NCBI GenBank assembly: GCA_031290075.1
Contig: JAITOG010000007.1
Span: 1 to 8,089, forward strand
From: Holosporales bacterium
Lineage (GTDB): Bacteria; Pseudomonadota; Alphaproteobacteria; BNTO01
Reading direction: 5' to 3'
Length of the DNA: 8,089 bases
Made by a program: the position numbers and the translations under genes. Each line of letters opens with the position of its first letter. Positions within the stretch are counted from its first letter, which is position 1. Positions 6,906 through 8,089 of the stretch are shown one piece after another. The notes under the pieces are model-generated. The model was not told where the DNA came from and did no database searches. It was given only the letters and a program-made list of their open reading frames with translations.

Positions 6906-6955
6906 TTTGTACGATTTTTTTTATTCAATAACCTAATGTAATATAAAAAAAATTT

Positions 6956-6985
6956 AATATAAAAAAAATAACTAAAAAATTACAA
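6956..6985 (-). promoter_or_regulatory. Promoter candidate for iscS
   Basis: On the minus strand TTGTAA (6985-6980) and TATATT (6961-6956, 5 of 6 matches to TATAAT) are separated by 18 bp. Transcription would start about 45 nt before the iscS ATG. A second TATATT lies at 6945-6940. The surrounding sequence is nearly pure A/T, so chance matches are likely. No IscR-type operator was recognised. Confidence 0.35.
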
Positions 6986-7041
6986 AATAAATTGAGACTG
7001 TTCTGTAATAACGTGAACTATGGATGAAAATAATATTTTGG

Positions 7042-7098
7042 GAATCTCTTAAGATGGGATGAATTCCTTAAGATTGGCGGAATTCCTAATAAAAGGGC
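7042..7098. repeat. Three degenerate 19-bp tandem repeats
   Basis: Units start at 7042, 7061 and 7080 with an exact 19-bp period. Each begins GAAT(C/T)(T/C), units 1 and 2 share CTTAAGAT followed by GGG or TGG, and unit 3 keeps GAATTCCTAA and GGG. The block sits in a non-coding stretch between the divergent iscS and the VAPG-repeat gene. It could be a protein-binding array, or part of a decayed mobile element whose edge might be the TGAGACTGTTCTG at 6993-7005. Both ideas are inference. Confidence 0.55.
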
Positions 7099-7401
7099 AA
7101 TAGAATACCGGCATAACTTTCGTTTTTTCGAAGATGGTTGAGACATTTAATAAATTTAGATAATGTGATTTTCAGATTTTTTTTAAAGAGCTTCTGGTCT
7201 AAAATTTTTTCTCTTAGAATTTTATTTTTATAAGATTTTATTTAATTTTTTGAATAAAATGCAATAATTCGCCAATTAAAACTTGGAGTATTCAAGAGGT
7301 AATTATGCTTTTGAGATTTTTAAAATGTATAAAATTTTAGATAAATACTTGCGAACTCCGCATTCTACTCTTGACTTTTTTAAAACCTTTTCATTTTTTA
7401 C
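7099..7401. other. Non-coding AT-rich spacer
   Basis: I see no gene in this stretch. It holds a small hairpin, TTCG/CGAA around T6 near 7129-7142, and an AT-only inverted repeat, ATTTTATT (7235-7242) with AATAAAAT (7253-7260). A 12-codon mini frame at 7305-7340 (MLLRFLKCIKF then stop) is preceded by AGAGGT 4 nt upstream; it is too short to call. TTGACT at 7371-7376 has only a poor -10 (TTTTTA at 7395). Confidence 0.4.
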
Positions 7402-7430
7402 TTGAAATGTAGAAGGAACATTATTATTAT
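7402..7430 (+). promoter_or_regulatory. Promoter candidate of the VAPG-repeat gene, with its -10 inside the ATT microsatellite
   Basis: TTGAAA (7402-7407) is followed after 17 bp by TATTAT (7425-7430, 5 of 6 matches to TATAAT), which is part of the ATT run at 7420-7441. Further TATTAT copies occur every 3 bp. Transcription would begin near the end of the run, about 40 nt before the start codon. AAAGGA at 7460-7465 is a good ribosome binding site 10 nt from the ATG. Confidence 0.45.
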
Positions 7431-7441
7431 TATTATTATTA
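7420..7441. repeat. (ATT)7 microsatellite in the promoter/leader region
   Basis: Seven perfect ATT units run from 7420 to 7440 followed by AT. The tract ends 34 nt before the ATG at 7476. Slippage would change the number of -10-like hexamers and the distance from the -10 to the ribosome binding site, but not the distance from the upstream TTGAAA to the best-placed -10. Confidence 0.95.
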
Positions 7442-7475
7442 TCTTTGTTAGATTATTTTAAAGGAAATAAAGGGA

Positions 7476-8089
7476 ATGAAAGGATTTTATAAAACTACGG
7501 CGCTTGTTTCATTATTGGGATTAGGGATAAGCAATATTTCTTGCGGGGAATTAGGTGACGCAAGAGCAATACATGACACACTGGGAATAGGCCAAGCAAT
7601 GCTACAACCTAGAGGAGCATGGAATTTGTTGGAAAATGGCAGAAATTATTTTAAAGAACACCCAGTAAGGTGTGTAGGAGGAGCAGCAGTAGCAGTGGGA
7701 ATATTGGCAGTAGGAGCTATTATTTGGTATAGAAGAAATGTTGCTCCTGCTGGTGCTGGTGGTGTTGCTCCCGTTCCTGGTGCTCCTGGTGTTGCTCCTG
7801 GTGCTGTAGTTGCTCCTGGTGTTGCTCCTGTTCCTGGTGCTGTAGTTGCTCCTGTTCCTGGTGCTGGTGGTGTTGCTGTAGTTGCTCCTGCTGGTGCTGG
7901 TGGTGTTGCTCCCGTTCCTGGTGCTCCTGGTGTTGCTCCTGTTCCTGGTGCTGTAGTTGCTCCTGGTGTTGCTCCTGTTCCTGGTGCTGTAGTTGCTCCT
8001 GGTGTTGCTCCTGTTCCTGGTGCTGTAGTTGCTCCTGGTGTTGCTCCTGTTCCTGCTGCTGTAGATGCTGGTGTTCCTGTTCCAAACGC
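7476..8089 (+). CDS. Elastin-like VAPG-repeat membrane or exported protein, 3' end outside the window
   Basis: 204 codons are visible with no stop. Residues 1-24 (MKGFYKTT, then a hydrophobic stretch ending SNISCG) look like a signal peptide or signal anchor. Asn at -3 and Ile at -2 of Cys23 make a poor lipobox, so a lipoprotein is possible but not favoured. Residues 25-63 are a mixed polar segment. Residues 66-84 are a second hydrophobic helix, flanked by Arg65 and Arg86-Arg87. Residues 89-196 consist only of Val, Ala, Pro and Gly, in phrases such as VAPVPGAV, VAPG and VAPAGAGG, with no charge until Asp197. If both helices stay in the membrane, the basic flank predicts the repeat faces the cytoplasm; if the first is cleaved, the side is unclear. 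I recognise no family. The composition recalls elastin, including one x-G-x-x-P-G hexamer (104-109). The repeat uses almost only GTT/GTA, GCT, CCT and GGT codons, making it much richer in GC than its surroundings. Confidence 0.8.
   Translation, partial: MKGFYKTTALVSLLGLGISNISCGELGDARAIHDTLGIGQAMLQPRGAWNLLENGRNYFKEHPVRCVGGAAVAVGILAVGAIIWYRRNVAPAGAGGVAPVPGAPGVAPGAVVAPGVAPVPGAVVAPVPGAGGVAVVAPAGAGGVAPVPGAPGVAPVPGAVVAPGVAPVPGAVVAPGVAPVPGAVVAPGVAPVPAAVDAGVPVPN
7740..8072 (+). repeat. In-frame VAPG-coding repeats: 36-bp tandem units and a 61-bp duplicated block
   Basis: Three identical 36-bp units (VAPVPGAVVAPG) stand at 7932-7967, 7968-8003 and 8004-8039, followed by a diverged unit at 8040-8072. 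A 61-bp block at 7740-7800 recurs exactly at 7881-7941, 141 bp apart and in frame. Both copies carry the only CCC proline codons of the region. All periods are multiples of three, so gain or loss of units keeps the frame. Confidence 0.95.

Noticed and set aside
7018..7146. 42-codon minus-strand frame beginning MSQPSSKKRK
   Set aside because: It has no ribosome binding site and no recognisable family, and it crosses the 19-bp tandem repeats; more likely non-coding or element debris.
7305..7340. 12-codon mini frame with a fair ribosome site, as a leader peptide
   Set aside because: It is too short to support. It has no run of regulatory codons, no attenuator follows, and the likely promoter of the downstream gene lies after it.
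7539..7547. Lipobox around Cys23 of the VAPG-repeat protein
   Set aside because: The residues before the Cys (Asn-Ile-Ser) do not fit the Leu-Ala/Ser-Gly/Ala pattern well, so a lipoprotein is not asserted.
7740..8072. Direct repeats considered as a CRISPR array
   Set aside because: The units are contiguous, in frame and without unique spacers; they encode protein.
7720..8085. Minus-strand open frame rich in Gln, His and Glu opposite the VAPG repeats
   Set aside because: It is the antisense of the repeat: the lack of TTA, CTA and TCA triplets in the GNT/CCT codons keeps it open. It has no start context, and the plus frame has a signal-like N-terminus and a ribosome site.

Overview
The window is AT-rich DNA carrying ordinary bacterial housekeeping genes with loose, AT-rich intergenic spaces, dispersed palindromic repeats and possible insertion-sequence debris. 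The MurG C-terminal signature (SRGGA...GGDQLFNA) and the GrpE ending (NGRLLRAALVVVAK) look alphaproteobacterial. With the low GC, a dicarboxylate carrier, repeat elements and a low-complexity exported-looking protein, they suggest a host-associated alphaproteobacterium, for example of the Holosporales or Rickettsiales type. That placement is inference; there is no rRNA or other decisive marker here.

Layout: (i) 1-371, the left edge, has a possible minus-strand gene running off the window (1-138). It overlaps in another frame a short piece that resembles the start of an ISAs1-type transposase (77-184). (ii) 372-559 is copy A of a palindromic repeat with perfect 26-bp arms. (iii) 631-3154 is a two-gene plus-strand unit: a DASS/CitT-type anion transporter, then murG 7 nt downstream. 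(iv) 3155-3399 is a spacer with a good promoter candidate just before a second plus-strand unit. (v) 3400-5492 is pepA (M17 leucyl aminopeptidase) overlapping grpE by an ATGA junction. (vi) About 5498-5650 is copy B of the repeat, filling almost exactly the gap between the convergent stops of grpE and iscS. (vii) 5649-6905, minus strand, is iscS, a cysteine desulfurase. (viii) 6906-7475 is a non-coding stretch holding the iscS promoter candidate, three degenerate 19-bp tandem repeats and an (ATT)7 microsatellite inside a promoter. (ix) 7476-8089 is the start of a plus-strand gene for an elastin-like protein: two hydrophobic segments, then more than 100 residues made only of Val, Ala, Pro and Gly. 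It runs off the right edge.

The four central genes serve nutrient exchange, peptidoglycan lipid II synthesis, peptide turnover, Hsp70 nucleotide exchange and Fe-S sulfur supply. They do not form one pathway. murG and grpE are away from their usual dcw and dnaK neighbours, which suggests a reshuffled genome. The most unusual items are the VAPG-repeat protein with its microsatellite-containing promoter, the A/B palindromic repeat family (copy B supplies part of the iscS stop codon), and the cysteine clusters in both products of the pepA-grpE unit.
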